DNA from: Bacteroidia bacterium
Lineage (GTDB): Bacteria > Bacteroidota > Bacteroidia > Cytophagales > Cyclobacteriaceae
Assembly (NCBI GenBank): GCA_030425425.1
Contig: JAUIAO010000006.1
Span: 62,001 to 126,000 of the forward strand
DNA length: 64,000 bases
Direction: 5' to 3'
Shown here in pieces: positions 43,516-51,642 of this stretch. Under the pieces are notes generated by a model. It worked only from the letters and a program-made list of their open reading frames with translations. It made no database searches and had not been told where the DNA came from. The position numbers and the translations under genes were made by a program. Each line of letters opens with the position of its first letter. Position 1 is the stretch's first letter.

Positions 43516-43782
43516 TCAACGTCGAATTTCGAATTGATCAAATTCCTCATCTATCACTTCCTGTACTCTAACATCCGAAACTACTGCCATTCTTGGTCCT
43601 CTCCTACACCACTCCACTAGCTTTTGTAGTTTATTTACATCACCTTCGGCGTGAATCAGTACACTTCCATCAGGCTCATTTTTTACCCAGCCATTCAATC
43701 CTAATTCGTTGGCCTTTTCTGCAGTAGAGGCTCTGTAATAAACACCCTGAACTCTTCCTGTGCAGCGGATACTAATTGCCAT
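43516..43782 (-). CDS. acyP: Acylphosphatase
   Basis: An 88-residue enzyme that hydrolyses acyl phosphates. The phosphate loop GRVQGVYYRAST holds Arg17, and GWVKNEPDGSV holds Asn35, the two catalytic residues. Length is normal. Its ATG overlaps the deoC stop by one base (TAATG), so it is translationally coupled as the last gene of that operon. Confidence 0.96.
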   Translation of the reverse strand: MAISIRCTGRVQGVYYRASTAEKANELGLNGWVKNEPDGSVLIHAEGDVNKLQKLVEWCRRGPRMAVVSDVRVQEVIDEEFDQFEIRR

Positions 43783-44435
43783 TATTCTGAAGTGAGTATG
43801 GCCCTGCCACTAGATGTACCTATTCTGTCAGCTCCGGCATTGATCAGATCGATTGTTTGCTGACGTGTTTTGATCCCGGCAGAAGCTTTGATGCCTACAT
43901 TAGAGGGAAGGACTTCTCTCATCAATGATATATGGCGTACAGTTGCACCTCCATTCGGCGCAAAACCTGTAGATGTTTTCACGAAATCTACTCCGGCCTC
44001 TGCACACATCAAAGAAGCTTTCTTGATTTCTTCGTCCGATAAATAGGCGACCTCAATAATCACTTTCAGAAGGGCATCATTATCATGAGCCAATTTGCTC
44101 ATTTTAGCAAACTCTATCTTTGGCCAATCCATATTATCCTTGAAAGCAGATACGTTCATAACTAAATCCAATTCATTCGCACCATCTTCCAAAGCCAACC
44201 TAGCTTCTTCCAGCTTAGCTTCAGTCCGCTGATAACCAAGCGGAAAACCTATCACCGTGACTAATTGGATATCTGAATCACCAATTTCACGGTTGGTACG
44301 TTTCACCCAAAAAGGAGGAACACAAACACCCAAAACCTGGAGTTCTTTTGCTTCAGCCACCAGGCTATCAATATCAGCTCCTTTAAGCTGAGGATTCAGG
44401 TTCGTTGATTCAATAAATCGATTTAAATTTTTCAT
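43782..44435 (-). CDS. deoC: Deoxyribose-phosphate aldolase
   Basis: A 217-residue class I aldolase that splits deoxyribose 5-phosphate into glyceraldehyde 3-phosphate and acetaldehyde. The start at 44435 (MKNLNRFIEST) fits the family; a longer frame to 44513 only runs back over the neighbour. The Schiff-base Lys lies in VDFVKTSTGFAPNG, with GIKASAGIKT giving the second Lys and GADRIGTSSG the phosphate site. ELDLVMNVSAFK carries the catalytic Asp region. It sits between a basic exported protein and acyP. Confidence 0.95.
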   Translation of the reverse strand: MKNLNRFIESTNLNPQLKGADIDSLVAEAKELQVLGVCVPPFWVKRTNREIGDSDIQLVTVIGFPLGYQRTEAKLEEARLALEDGANELDLVMNVSAFKDNMDWPKIEFAKMSKLAHDNDALLKVIIEVAYLSDEEIKKASLMCAEAGVDFVKTSTGFAPNGGATVRHISLMREVLPSNVGIKASAGIKTRQQTIDLINAGADRIGTSSGRAILTSE

Positions 44436-44436
44436 A

Positions 44437-44805
44437 TCAATGCCAAAGTCCACACTCTTTACAAAACTTTTTCTTTCCGTTTTTTCTCTTTTTGGGAGGC
44501 TTTTTATGCCCAAAATAAGTAGGATCCTGATAACGTGCCTGCATGGATTCCTTCTCTAACTTAGCCTTTCTGCGAACAGTTTTTTTCATTCTGCGCTCAA
44601 AGTCTCTTGTCTCCTCAATACCTGTAATTTTCTTATTCTTCTTTTGAATCAAGCGCTTAAAAAAAGAAACTTTCTTTGCAGGTTTTGCGCCTTGATATTG
44701 CGGTAATGGGGGTTTTGGTGCAGACACATCCCTTGTTGTCTGCCCAAACCCTACCATTGAAAATCCAAATAAAATTGCTCCTAGCACACAAATCCTAAAT
44801 ATCAT
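44437..44805 (-). CDS. Small basic exported protein with a C-terminal CxxC
   Basis: A 122-residue protein with a signal peptide (RICVLGAILFGFSMVGFGQ) and a strongly basic mature part (KRLIQKKNKK, RRMKKTVRRKAK). It ends in KKKFCKECGLWH, a CxxC pair near the terminus. Similar short basic proteins are found in Bacteroidota but their function is unknown to me. The stop is one base from the deoC start, so they are co-transcribed. Confidence 0.72.
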   Translation of the reverse strand: MIFRICVLGAILFGFSMVGFGQTTRDVSAPKPPLPQYQGAKPAKKVSFFKRLIQKKNKKITGIEETRDFERRMKKTVRRKAKLEKESMQARYQDPTYFGHKKPPKKRKNGKKKFCKECGLWH

Positions 44806-44847
44806 ACAATTACTTTTTCAGGAGAAACGAATCAATCAATATTTATT

Positions 44848-45978
44848 TTACAGCGTTCCTCTGATTTCCTGCTCTCTCTCAATTGCCTCAAATAAAGCCT
44901 TGAAGTTGCCTTTCCCAAAAGAACGTGCTCCTTTTCTCTCAATTATTTCAAAAAACATAGTCGGTCGTGGCTCTACTGGTTTTGTGAAAATTTGAAGAAG
45001 ATATCCTTCATCATCTCTATCCACCAGAATACCTAGCTCTTTGAGTGGCGCCAGATCTTCTTCTATTTCTCCTACACGATCCAGTAATCCATCATAGTAT
45101 GTCTCAGGCACTCTGAGAAAGTCCACTCCTCGATTTCTTAATGCCGTCACTGTTTCCACAATATTATCAGTAGCTACCGCGATATGTTGTACACCTGCGC
45201 CTTCATAGAAATCAAGATACTCTTCTACCTGTGATTTCTTCTTGCCCTCCGCTGGCTCATTAATCGGAAACTTGATCCTTCCGTTTCCATTGCTCATTAC
45301 TTTGCTCATCAAAGCAGTATATTCGGTAGAAATATCCTTATCATCGAAAGAAACCAACTGTGAGAAGCCTAACACTTTACCATAAAAGTCTACCCAGGTA
45401 TTCATCTCTCCCCAGCCAACATTTCCTACCATGTGATCTACATATTTCAGACCAATTGGCGATGGATGATATGCCGATTCCCATTTTTTAAAACCTGGCA
45501 AGAATGTACCATTGTAGTCTTTACGTTCTATAAATAGGTGAACAGTTTCACCGTATGTATAAATTCCTGCTTTTACGACTTGACCATTTTCATCTTTTTC
45601 TACTACCGGTTCCAAAAAGGATTTCGCACCTCGCTTAATGGTCTCGTCATAGGATTTCCGAGCATCATCTACCCAGAGTGCCACCACTTTTACACCATCA
45701 CCGTGTTTATCGATATGTTGGCCGACCTCCGTACCAGATTTTAGTGGTGAAGTGAGAACTAATCGTATCTTGTCCTGAACGAGCACATAAGATTCCCGAT
45801 CTTTTAAACCGGTTTCCAGGCCTGCATAGGCCAAATCCTGAAATCCAAAAGCGGTTTTATAATAGTGTGCCGCTTGTTTACTGTTACCTACATACAATTC
45901 GATGTAGTCTGTACCATTGATTGGTAAAAAATCATTCTCAATTGGGGTCATTGTTTGAGGGGTTAATGTTTTTTCCAT
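44848..45978 (-). CDS. hpd: 4-Hydroxyphenylpyruvate dioxygenase
   Basis: A 376-residue iron(II) enzyme converting 4-hydroxyphenylpyruvate to homogentisate in tyrosine breakdown. Two VOC domains: the first begins NGTDYIELYVGNSKQAAHYY, the second KYVDHMVGNVGWGEMNTWVDFY with the first iron His. GVQHIAVATDNI gives the second His and PTMFFEIIERKGARSFGKGN the Glu ligand. Length fits. A good promoter lies directly upstream. It works in the same pathway as fahA at 22480-23751. Confidence 0.97.
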   Translation of the reverse strand: MEKTLTPQTMTPIENDFLPINGTDYIELYVGNSKQAAHYYKTAFGFQDLAYAGLETGLKDRESYVLVQDKIRLVLTSPLKSGTEVGQHIDKHGDGVKVVALWVDDARKSYDETIKRGAKSFLEPVVEKDENGQVVKAGIYTYGETVHLFIERKDYNGTFLPGFKKWESAYHPSPIGLKYVDHMVGNVGWGEMNTWVDFYGKVLGFSQLVSFDDKDISTEYTALMSKVMSNGNGRIKFPINEPAEGKKKSQVEEYLDFYEGAGVQHIAVATDNIVETVTALRNRGVDFLRVPETYYDGLLDRVGEIEEDLAPLKELGILVDRDDEGYLLQIFTKPVEPRPTMFFEIIERKGARSFGKGNFKALFEAIEREQEIRGTL

Positions 45979-45993
45979 AATGTTGTTTTGCCA

Positions 45994-46025
45994 CGAAGTT
46001 AGAGGGATTCGAGCGCTATTTCAAA
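45994..46025 (-). promoter_or_regulatory. hpd promoter
   Basis: On the minus strand TTTG (46022-46025), a 20-base spacer and TAACTTCG (45994-46001), one base off TAnnTTTG. It ends 15 bases ahead of the hpd ATG. Confidence 0.65.
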
Positions 46026-46132
46026 CCGAACATTTCTGACCTTGCTACAACAACTCTGAAAAAATGTTAAGGGAGATGTAGTTTGCGCTTTTAATGCAAT
46101 TAAATTCCACATCTTTGCGTTTTATGCTTAAT

Positions 46133-46711
46133 ATGAAATCTATCCTTTTTTCGGTGTTCATATTTCTGATGATAGCCGTGAATGCACAACCTGTATTTGA
46201 AAGTCAGCTTACTAAAAAAATGGATCTTGGAGTAGAACTCATGGAGCAAGGTAAGTATGAACAGGCCAATGAAACCTTCGTTTACGTTCTGAACAACATG
46301 ACCTCTCTTCCATCCGATATGGCTTTTTATTTTGGGCAAAATAGCTTTCACATAGGTAAGCTCAAGCAAAGTATCAACTGGCTCAACAAGTACATCCAGC
46401 TCAAAGGAACACAAGGCAGACACTATGAAGAGGCAACGAAATTTCTTCAATTAGCAGAAGACAAATATCTGGAGCAATCGCGAAAGAGAAATCAGGAATT
46501 GAAAAACAACATCATGAGTGGTGAGTATGACTGTGGAGGATTGGAGAAAATGATCTGTCCGGTTTGTAAAGGCCAGGGCGTGGTAGTGACAAAAGGTCCT
46601 TTTGAGAATATCTATAAAACTTGTCCTTACTCTGCTGGTGAAGCCTACCTTACCTGTGAAGAATATAACCTTTTTATGAGTGGACTTTTGGAGCCAAAGG
46701 CTAAAAAGTAA
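46133..46711 (+). CDS. Exported TPR-like protein with half a DnaJ-type zinc motif
   Basis: A 192-residue exported protein. The start at 46133 gives the signal peptide MKSILFSVFIFLMIAVNA; in-frame starts at 46094 and 46124 also exist. Helical TPR-like repeats follow (ELMEQGKYEQANETFVYVLNN; FHIGKLKQSINWLNKYIQL). The C-terminal part has CPVCKGQG near residue 140 and further Cys, recalling DnaJ zinc centres and suggesting a small zinc-binding or disulfide-linked tail. Function unknown; perhaps envelope protein assembly. Confidence 0.72.
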   Translation: MKSILFSVFIFLMIAVNAQPVFESQLTKKMDLGVELMEQGKYEQANETFVYVLNNMTSLPSDMAFYFGQNSFHIGKLKQSINWLNKYIQLKGTQGRHYEEATKFLQLAEDKYLEQSRKRNQELKNNIMSGEYDCGGLEKMICPVCKGQGVVVTKGPFENIYKTCPYSAGEAYLTCEEYNLFMSGLLEPKAKK

Positions 46712-46724
46712 AATTGCGAATTGC

Positions 46725-49367
46725 TTAGAGAATAAAGCGATAAGTATACTTTACAAGGAAAATATTGTGGGCCTGTCTATCAAATAAATCATTTGTTAAA
46801 TCACTAAATCGATTGCGTGTAGAACCATGCGAATTATCTGCATTAGAAGTCCAAACTAAAAACAGCGTTGATCCCGGGGTATATTCCCACCTAATCACAA
46901 AATTTGACCGAAATTGTATCGCATTGAAATTTGGATTTGTCAATTGATATTCAATATTTCCATCCATATTCTGATCTATTTCATATTGGTCGGATGCTGA
47001 ATTATAGCTTATTTCATTGTCATAATAGCTCCTGTATCTTTTATCAAATTGTGCCTCACCCGGAGCCAGCACTTTTTTAAAATCATCATATTGTAACCGT
47101 GAGATAAATGGTTGCCCCCAATACTCTACCGACAGATTCGGGGTAATAATATAGTTAGCACGAACTGAAGCACTGTAAGTGACATGATCAATATTACCCA
47201 ATACGTACTGTTCTGAGAGTTCATCAGTATAACTATCAACATACTGTAAGGCATTTCTATACCATTCTATGTTCGGAGAGAAAGACAATTTCAGGGCATC
47301 AGTAGGCTGATATCTTACATATGAACTCATTCCGTACCCTTTCAGGAAATCATTAGATCCTCTGGATAACCACGGATTGATTTCTACATAAAGCTTTTTC
47401 TGGTCATTTGTACCAATGTAAGCCCATAAACCTTTATTACCCGGGTACCTGATTGACGGTCCTCCCCTTAGATCTGCATTTGAGACATTTTCGCCTTCAA
47501 TAGTGGTTCCTATCCCCATTCCCCAGAGATTTTTAAACCTGGCATGAGCATTCAGATTTATGGCATTGTAAAGATTCACTCCGTCAAAATCATAGTTTAG
47601 ATATTCATTCACATTGATACGCACCCATCTAAAAATCCCAAAAGGCTTCAAAATGCGGTACTGTGCCCAAGTCCATTGAGAGATGTAATCAGACTGCACC
47701 AAAAAACCCACATCATTTGTTTCAAATTCAGGGGAACGCATGGTAGCTCCAGACTGAAAAATGATATTACCGTTCTGTTTCCCCAGACTTAGGCTAGCCC
47801 CAGTTCCTGTGAGCTGCGTGAGCGTAGTATCTACATTTTTATGATGATTGTCGGGGCGTTGAAAATATCGTTCTGAAGATTGCTGCGTGGAGGAAATGGC
47901 CTCTTCAGTTCCTTTAACATTACTTAATGCGACATTAGCTTTTAAATAATATTTTCTGTCGAAAAAATTCTGAGTGAAATCTAAACCTGCAGAATATGCG
48001 TTTTCATGCAATCCGTTGAACTGAGAATCATCAATGACTCTATGAGTAGAAGTGAACATCGCACCAATGAGGGCATTTCCATCATTGATATCTTGCTGTA
48101 CCCTACCAACTACATAATTCGTAAGAGGTTCGATTGCCACATCCCGTACGCCACCTAAAGTATCCTGAACTTCTATAAACTCCTTTCTCGTTACTGATTC
48201 CAACACCCCCCAGCTAAACCCATTTTTATTTTTACCTGTCAGCTTTGCTGCTCCTAAAATCCTGGTATTATTAATCCTGTCCACATATTCGATATCCTCT
48301 GCGTCGGGATAGTAATGAGGTCTACTTCCTATTCTCCTTGAATAAAACAAATTATCATTATTGAAAAAACCACCAGCCTGTGATTGGGTCATAGAAAAAT
48401 TTAGTGTGTTTTTTCCCTCAAGGAAAAAGGGTCTGCGTTCCCTAAAAAATAATTGAAAAGCTGACAGATTTACCCGAGAAGGGTCCGCCTCCACCTGACC
48501 AAAATCCGGGTTAATCGTAAGATCTAAGGTGATATCACTAGTAATCCCAATTTTAGCATCCACACCCAAGTCTAAATCACTATCTTTTCCTGTAAAATAC
48601 GGGTTACTCTCTTCTTTTGGAAACCGTTCGGTCTTTCCAAGTAAATAGGGTTGGATTTCAAGCTGTTTTTGTGGTTTTATTCCCTTTATTCCTTTTAGCT
48701 CACCAAACAAATGAACCCATCCCGGGGCGTCCTGGGCGATAGGCTGCCAATATGACCGCTCCTGGTTTTTAAAATACATTCGCATGACTTGCAATCCCCA
48801 GGCATGTTCGGGCTTATCAGCAAACCTTAGCTGTGAAAGAGGAATTTTAAACTCTGCTACCCAGCCACTATCATTCAAACTGGTTTTGAGATACCAAATT
48901 GGATCCCATGTAGAATCCCAACTAGAGCCATTATTAGATATGAATTCTTCACCTTTAACTCCTGATGCCGATGCAGAAAAACTAAAAGCCGTTCGCTTAT
49001 CGGCATAACTATCAATATTGATCTCCACAAAATCCCCTTCAAATCCATCGCGTCTGCTCATCCTTCTTACTACAGCTTCAGGACTTACATCAAATGCCTG
49101 AACGCCAACATAAAGATACTTAGCATCATATAGAATTTTAAATAGGGTCGGCTGAGACGGTGCGGCACCATCTTCAGGGCTTCTTTGAATGAAGTCACCT
49201 CCCCATGCTACCTGATTCCATGCATCATCATCCAGAAATCCATCTATAACAGGTTCACTACCTTGAATTCTACTCGTTTCATAAGATCGTGGATTGCTTT
49301 TATGCTGACCAATCAGGACATCACTAAAGAACATCACTAAAGCAGTGAAAAAAACTGTTCGATGCAT
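46725..49367 (-). CDS. DUF5916 outer-membrane protein with CBM9-like N-terminus
   Basis: An 880-residue envelope protein. After a signal peptide, residues about 30-230 form a CBM9-like domain (GSEPVIDGFLDDDAWNQVAW, LFKILYDAKYLYVGVQAFD). The rest matches DUF5916, a predicted outer-membrane barrel: FFLEGKNTLNF, NDNLFYSRRIG and a terminal VKYTYRFIL with aromatic Phe. The ATG at 49367 is preferred to a TTG one codon earlier. It lies downstream of the sigma/anti-sigma genes on the same strand and may belong to their regulon. Confidence 0.88.
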   Translation of the reverse strand: MHRTVFFTALVMFFSDVLIGQHKSNPRSYETSRIQGSEPVIDGFLDDDAWNQVAWGGDFIQRSPEDGAAPSQPTLFKILYDAKYLYVGVQAFDVSPEAVVRRMSRRDGFEGDFVEINIDSYADKRTAFSFSASASGVKGEEFISNNGSSWDSTWDPIWYLKTSLNDSGWVAEFKIPLSQLRFADKPEHAWGLQVMRMYFKNQERSYWQPIAQDAPGWVHLFGELKGIKGIKPQKQLEIQPYLLGKTERFPKEESNPYFTGKDSDLDLGVDAKIGITSDITLDLTINPDFGQVEADPSRVNLSAFQLFFRERRPFFLEGKNTLNFSMTQSQAGGFFNNDNLFYSRRIGSRPHYYPDAEDIEYVDRINNTRILGAAKLTGKNKNGFSWGVLESVTRKEFIEVQDTLGGVRDVAIEPLTNYVVGRVQQDINDGNALIGAMFTSTHRVIDDSQFNGLHENAYSAGLDFTQNFFDRKYYLKANVALSNVKGTEEAISSTQQSSERYFQRPDNHHKNVDTTLTQLTGTGASLSLGKQNGNIIFQSGATMRSPEFETNDVGFLVQSDYISQWTWAQYRILKPFGIFRWVRINVNEYLNYDFDGVNLYNAINLNAHARFKNLWGMGIGTTIEGENVSNADLRGGPSIRYPGNKGLWAYIGTNDQKKLYVEINPWLSRGSNDFLKGYGMSSYVRYQPTDALKLSFSPNIEWYRNALQYVDSYTDELSEQYVLGNIDHVTYSASVRANYIITPNLSVEYWGQPFISRLQYDDFKKVLAPGEAQFDKRYRSYYDNEISYNSASDQYEIDQNMDGNIEYQLTNPNFNAIQFRSNFVIRWEYTPGSTLFLVWTSNADNSHGSTRNRFSDLTNDLFDRQAHNIFLVKYTYRFIL

Positions 49368-49462
49368 CAATTTCGGAGTGTTTATCTAAACAAAAAACTC
49401 CTATCCAAACTCTTGGTTACAAAATTGTTCGTAATCGGAAAATAAAGATGATGTCTGGCGAA

Positions 49463-49579
49463 CTATCCTCCAGAGTACAGGAGAGATAAAATGATCATTA
49501 TAATCAATGACAATGTGTATAGCTTCAATAAATCTTTGTTTTCTTCCTTACTGGAAGATTTGTCTTCAATAGTTTTCAT
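49463..49579 (-). CDS. Tiny single-helix membrane protein (38 residues)
   Basis: A short frame between the anti-sigma/barrel gene and the DUF5916 gene, on the same strand. It starts MKTIEDKSSSKEENKD, a charged cytosolic head, then LSLIIMIILSLLYSGG, one membrane helix, and stops. Clean charge-then-helix layout, ATG start and placement in an operon argue that it is real. Function unknown; it could modulate a membrane neighbour. Confidence 0.55.
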   Translation of the reverse strand: MKTIEDKSSSKEENKDLLKLYTLSLIIMIILSLLYSGG

Positions 49580-49645
49580 AACAATGGCTGTGTTTGGTAT
49601 ATAGACTCCCGATATGGAAAAAGGGTTGTAAAAAATGTATAATTC

Positions 49646-51037
49646 TTAGTGAAAATTGTATTTTATCCCTGTCATTACACCAAAACCTGATGGGTTTGAC
49701 AGAAAAGTTGCGTCATCTTTGGTCATTGAATTTAGAGCTTGACGATAATTTGGCTCCACGATTACATCAAAATTGCTAAACAGACGATAACCAATTTCCA
49801 ATCCCGCCAGACCACTAAAACTAATATCTCTATACGGTGATTGTGAGCCTGGACCGATAGACAATTGAGCAATTTCATCTTCATAACCAGTCAACTTATT
49901 GCCCATATATAGATTGGCTACCACTCCGGCATTAACTTCCAATTTCAACTTTTTATCAAGTACCTGATAACCAGCTGTCAATGGTACAGAAGTAAATTGA
50001 AATTCATTGGTCAAAGCAACGTCTCGGTATTCATACTCTACAATTTCTTCTCGCTGAACTACTGACGAAAACTTCTTGTTTTTACTTACCTGACTAGTTG
50101 CTGCTATAGATTCTTGCCAGCTAGAGGTAGTAATCACTACATTGGTTTCAGTCACAGCATTCGCACGCGCATATTGTATGCCGCTTTCCAGCGTAAATCT
50201 TTTCCCAACTTTCATTCCAAAGTCTACTCCTAAAGACATAGACTCACCGGCTACCATTCCTTCTCTAATAGATGGTGACTCTTTGTTTATAGCCTCATTA
50301 TCGGCCAGACTAAATGCTGTTGGATTTACCTCGAGGTTATTAGTCAGAAGACTACTTCCTAAGGACTGAAAGTTGGGATCAAAACCACCAGAGCCAAAAT
50401 TGATACCTGCGAAATACTTCTCATCTCTTACTTTCTGTTTATCAATTTGGTCGTCCGAATAAAATCTGAAAACCGGAATTTTTGTCGGTTCGGATATTTC
50501 ACCTTCTAGATTCACAGCTATTCCATCACCTTTTATAGCCGCTATTTCTAAAAGTACCATATTATTGATATCCTGATTATCATCACCTAAATCACCAACA
50601 GGTGCAAAATCCGCCAGCGAGGCATTATTAGTCTTTGGAATCTTCACACCTCCTTGATTCTCCTGAGTTGTTGATTTATATACTTCACTATTATTAGCGA
50701 ATCCATTTTGAGTGTTGCTTATCTCGTTTCTGATATCCCACTCAAAAGAAGACATTGGACCTGGTTTATCAATTTCAATAAGATCACCCATTAGTGCCTG
50801 ATCAATATTCTGGAAATAGTAATATTGCCATACCCCAACAAACATTCCCAACAGTATAACTGCCGCAACAGCCCATCGATAGTAAACTACTTTTGATTTA
50901 TATGCAGACAATTCCGCATAAGCCAACTTTCTATCTATTTCATTCCATACTGCCGGTGGAGGCGTCACACTGGCTTCTTCCATTGCATCTCTCCACTCCT
51001 TCTCAAATTTCTCTTCAGAATTCTCCAGCCTGTTCAT
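49646..51037 (-). CDS. Membrane-anchored anti-sigma-like protein with C-terminal barrel domain
   Basis: A 463-residue protein. The start at 51037 (MNRLENSEEKFEKEW) is chosen because the longer frame to 51118 runs back into the sigma gene. A cytosolic helical head (1-50, with VTPPPAVWNEIDRKL typical of Bacteroidota anti-sigma heads) is followed by one membrane helix (about 53-72) and a long periplasmic linker. The last 200 residues match an outer-membrane beta-barrel (PorT-like) fold ending in GVMTGIKYNFH. It overlaps the sigma gene by 23 bases. A protein spanning both membranes this way would be notable. Confidence 0.8.
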   Translation of the reverse strand: MNRLENSEEKFEKEWRDAMEEASVTPPPAVWNEIDRKLAYAELSAYKSKVVYYRWAVAAVILLGMFVGVWQYYYFQNIDQALMGDLIEIDKPGPMSSFEWDIRNEISNTQNGFANNSEVYKSTTQENQGGVKIPKTNNASLADFAPVGDLGDDNQDINNMVLLEIAAIKGDGIAVNLEGEISEPTKIPVFRFYSDDQIDKQKVRDEKYFAGINFGSGGFDPNFQSLGSSLLTNNLEVNPTAFSLADNEAINKESPSIREGMVAGESMSLGVDFGMKVGKRFTLESGIQYARANAVTETNVVITTSSWQESIAATSQVSKNKKFSSVVQREEIVEYEYRDVALTNEFQFTSVPLTAGYQVLDKKLKLEVNAGVVANLYMGNKLTGYEDEIAQLSIGPGSQSPYRDISFSGLAGLEIGYRLFSNFDVIVEPNYRQALNSMTKDDATFLSNPSGFGVMTGIKYNFH

Positions 51038-51575
51038 AATTAATATCGTTATTCTCGATAATCCACTTCTGTAATAAACTTTTCGCTCTGGCATACTGAG
51101 ACTTACTTGTTCCCTCACTGATTTCCAGCGACTTAGCTATCTCATGATGCTTATATCCTTCTATGGCATACAGGTTAAAAATCACCTGACACCCAGATGG
51201 CAGTTTTTTCACTAGTTGTAATAACTCTTTGTGATTAAAGTTCGATAATGTGACCTCCTCAGTAAACTTGCTTTTTAGATCGGTAACATCTACCATCGGA
51301 TAGAGGTAAAGCTTACTACGTTGATGATTCAGAGCAGTATTGACCACAATCCTTTTGATCCAATAAGGCAATGACGAATCCTTTCTGAACTTTTTGATAT
51401 TCTGAAAAACTTTTAAAAAAGCTTCCTGTAAAATATCTTCAGCTTCTTGCTGCGCCTTAGAATATCGCAGCGCTACAGCATACATCTGACCACTGTATTT
51501 TTCATACAGTTGTTGCTGGGAACTACGTTGATCTTTGCAGCAACCATCTATTAAGTCATCATCGCTGAATGCCAT
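51015..51575 (-). CDS. ECF RNA polymerase sigma factor
   Basis: A 186-residue sigma-70 family factor. Region 2 is at about residues 20-85 (YAVALRYSKAQQEAEDILQEAFLKVFQNIKKF; the DILQEAF motif is exact), and region 4 at about 118-170 (LPSGCQVIFNLYAIEGYKHHEIAKSLEISEGTSKSQYARAK). No region 1 or 3. The overlapping downstream gene encodes its likely anti-sigma factor. It is divergent from the T9SS plug gene, with 67 bases between. Confidence 0.95.
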   Translation of the reverse strand: MAFSDDDLIDGCCKDQRSSQQQLYEKYSGQMYAVALRYSKAQQEAEDILQEAFLKVFQNIKKFRKDSSLPYWIKRIVVNTALNHQRSKLYLYPMVDVTDLKSKFTEEVTLSNFNHKELLQLVKKLPSGCQVIFNLYAIEGYKHHEIAKSLEISEGTSKSQYARAKSLLQKWIIENNDINYEQAGEF

Positions 51576-51642
51576 TCAATCTAACTTTCCTATATTGACT
51601 CGGATTACTTTCAAAAGGTTGTAATCATTTCCTGACAAATTT

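Noticed and set aside
44437..44513. Longer deoC start at 44513
   Set aside because: It would overlap the upstream gene by 77 bases and adds a Lys-rich stretch not found in the family; the ATG at 44435 fits.
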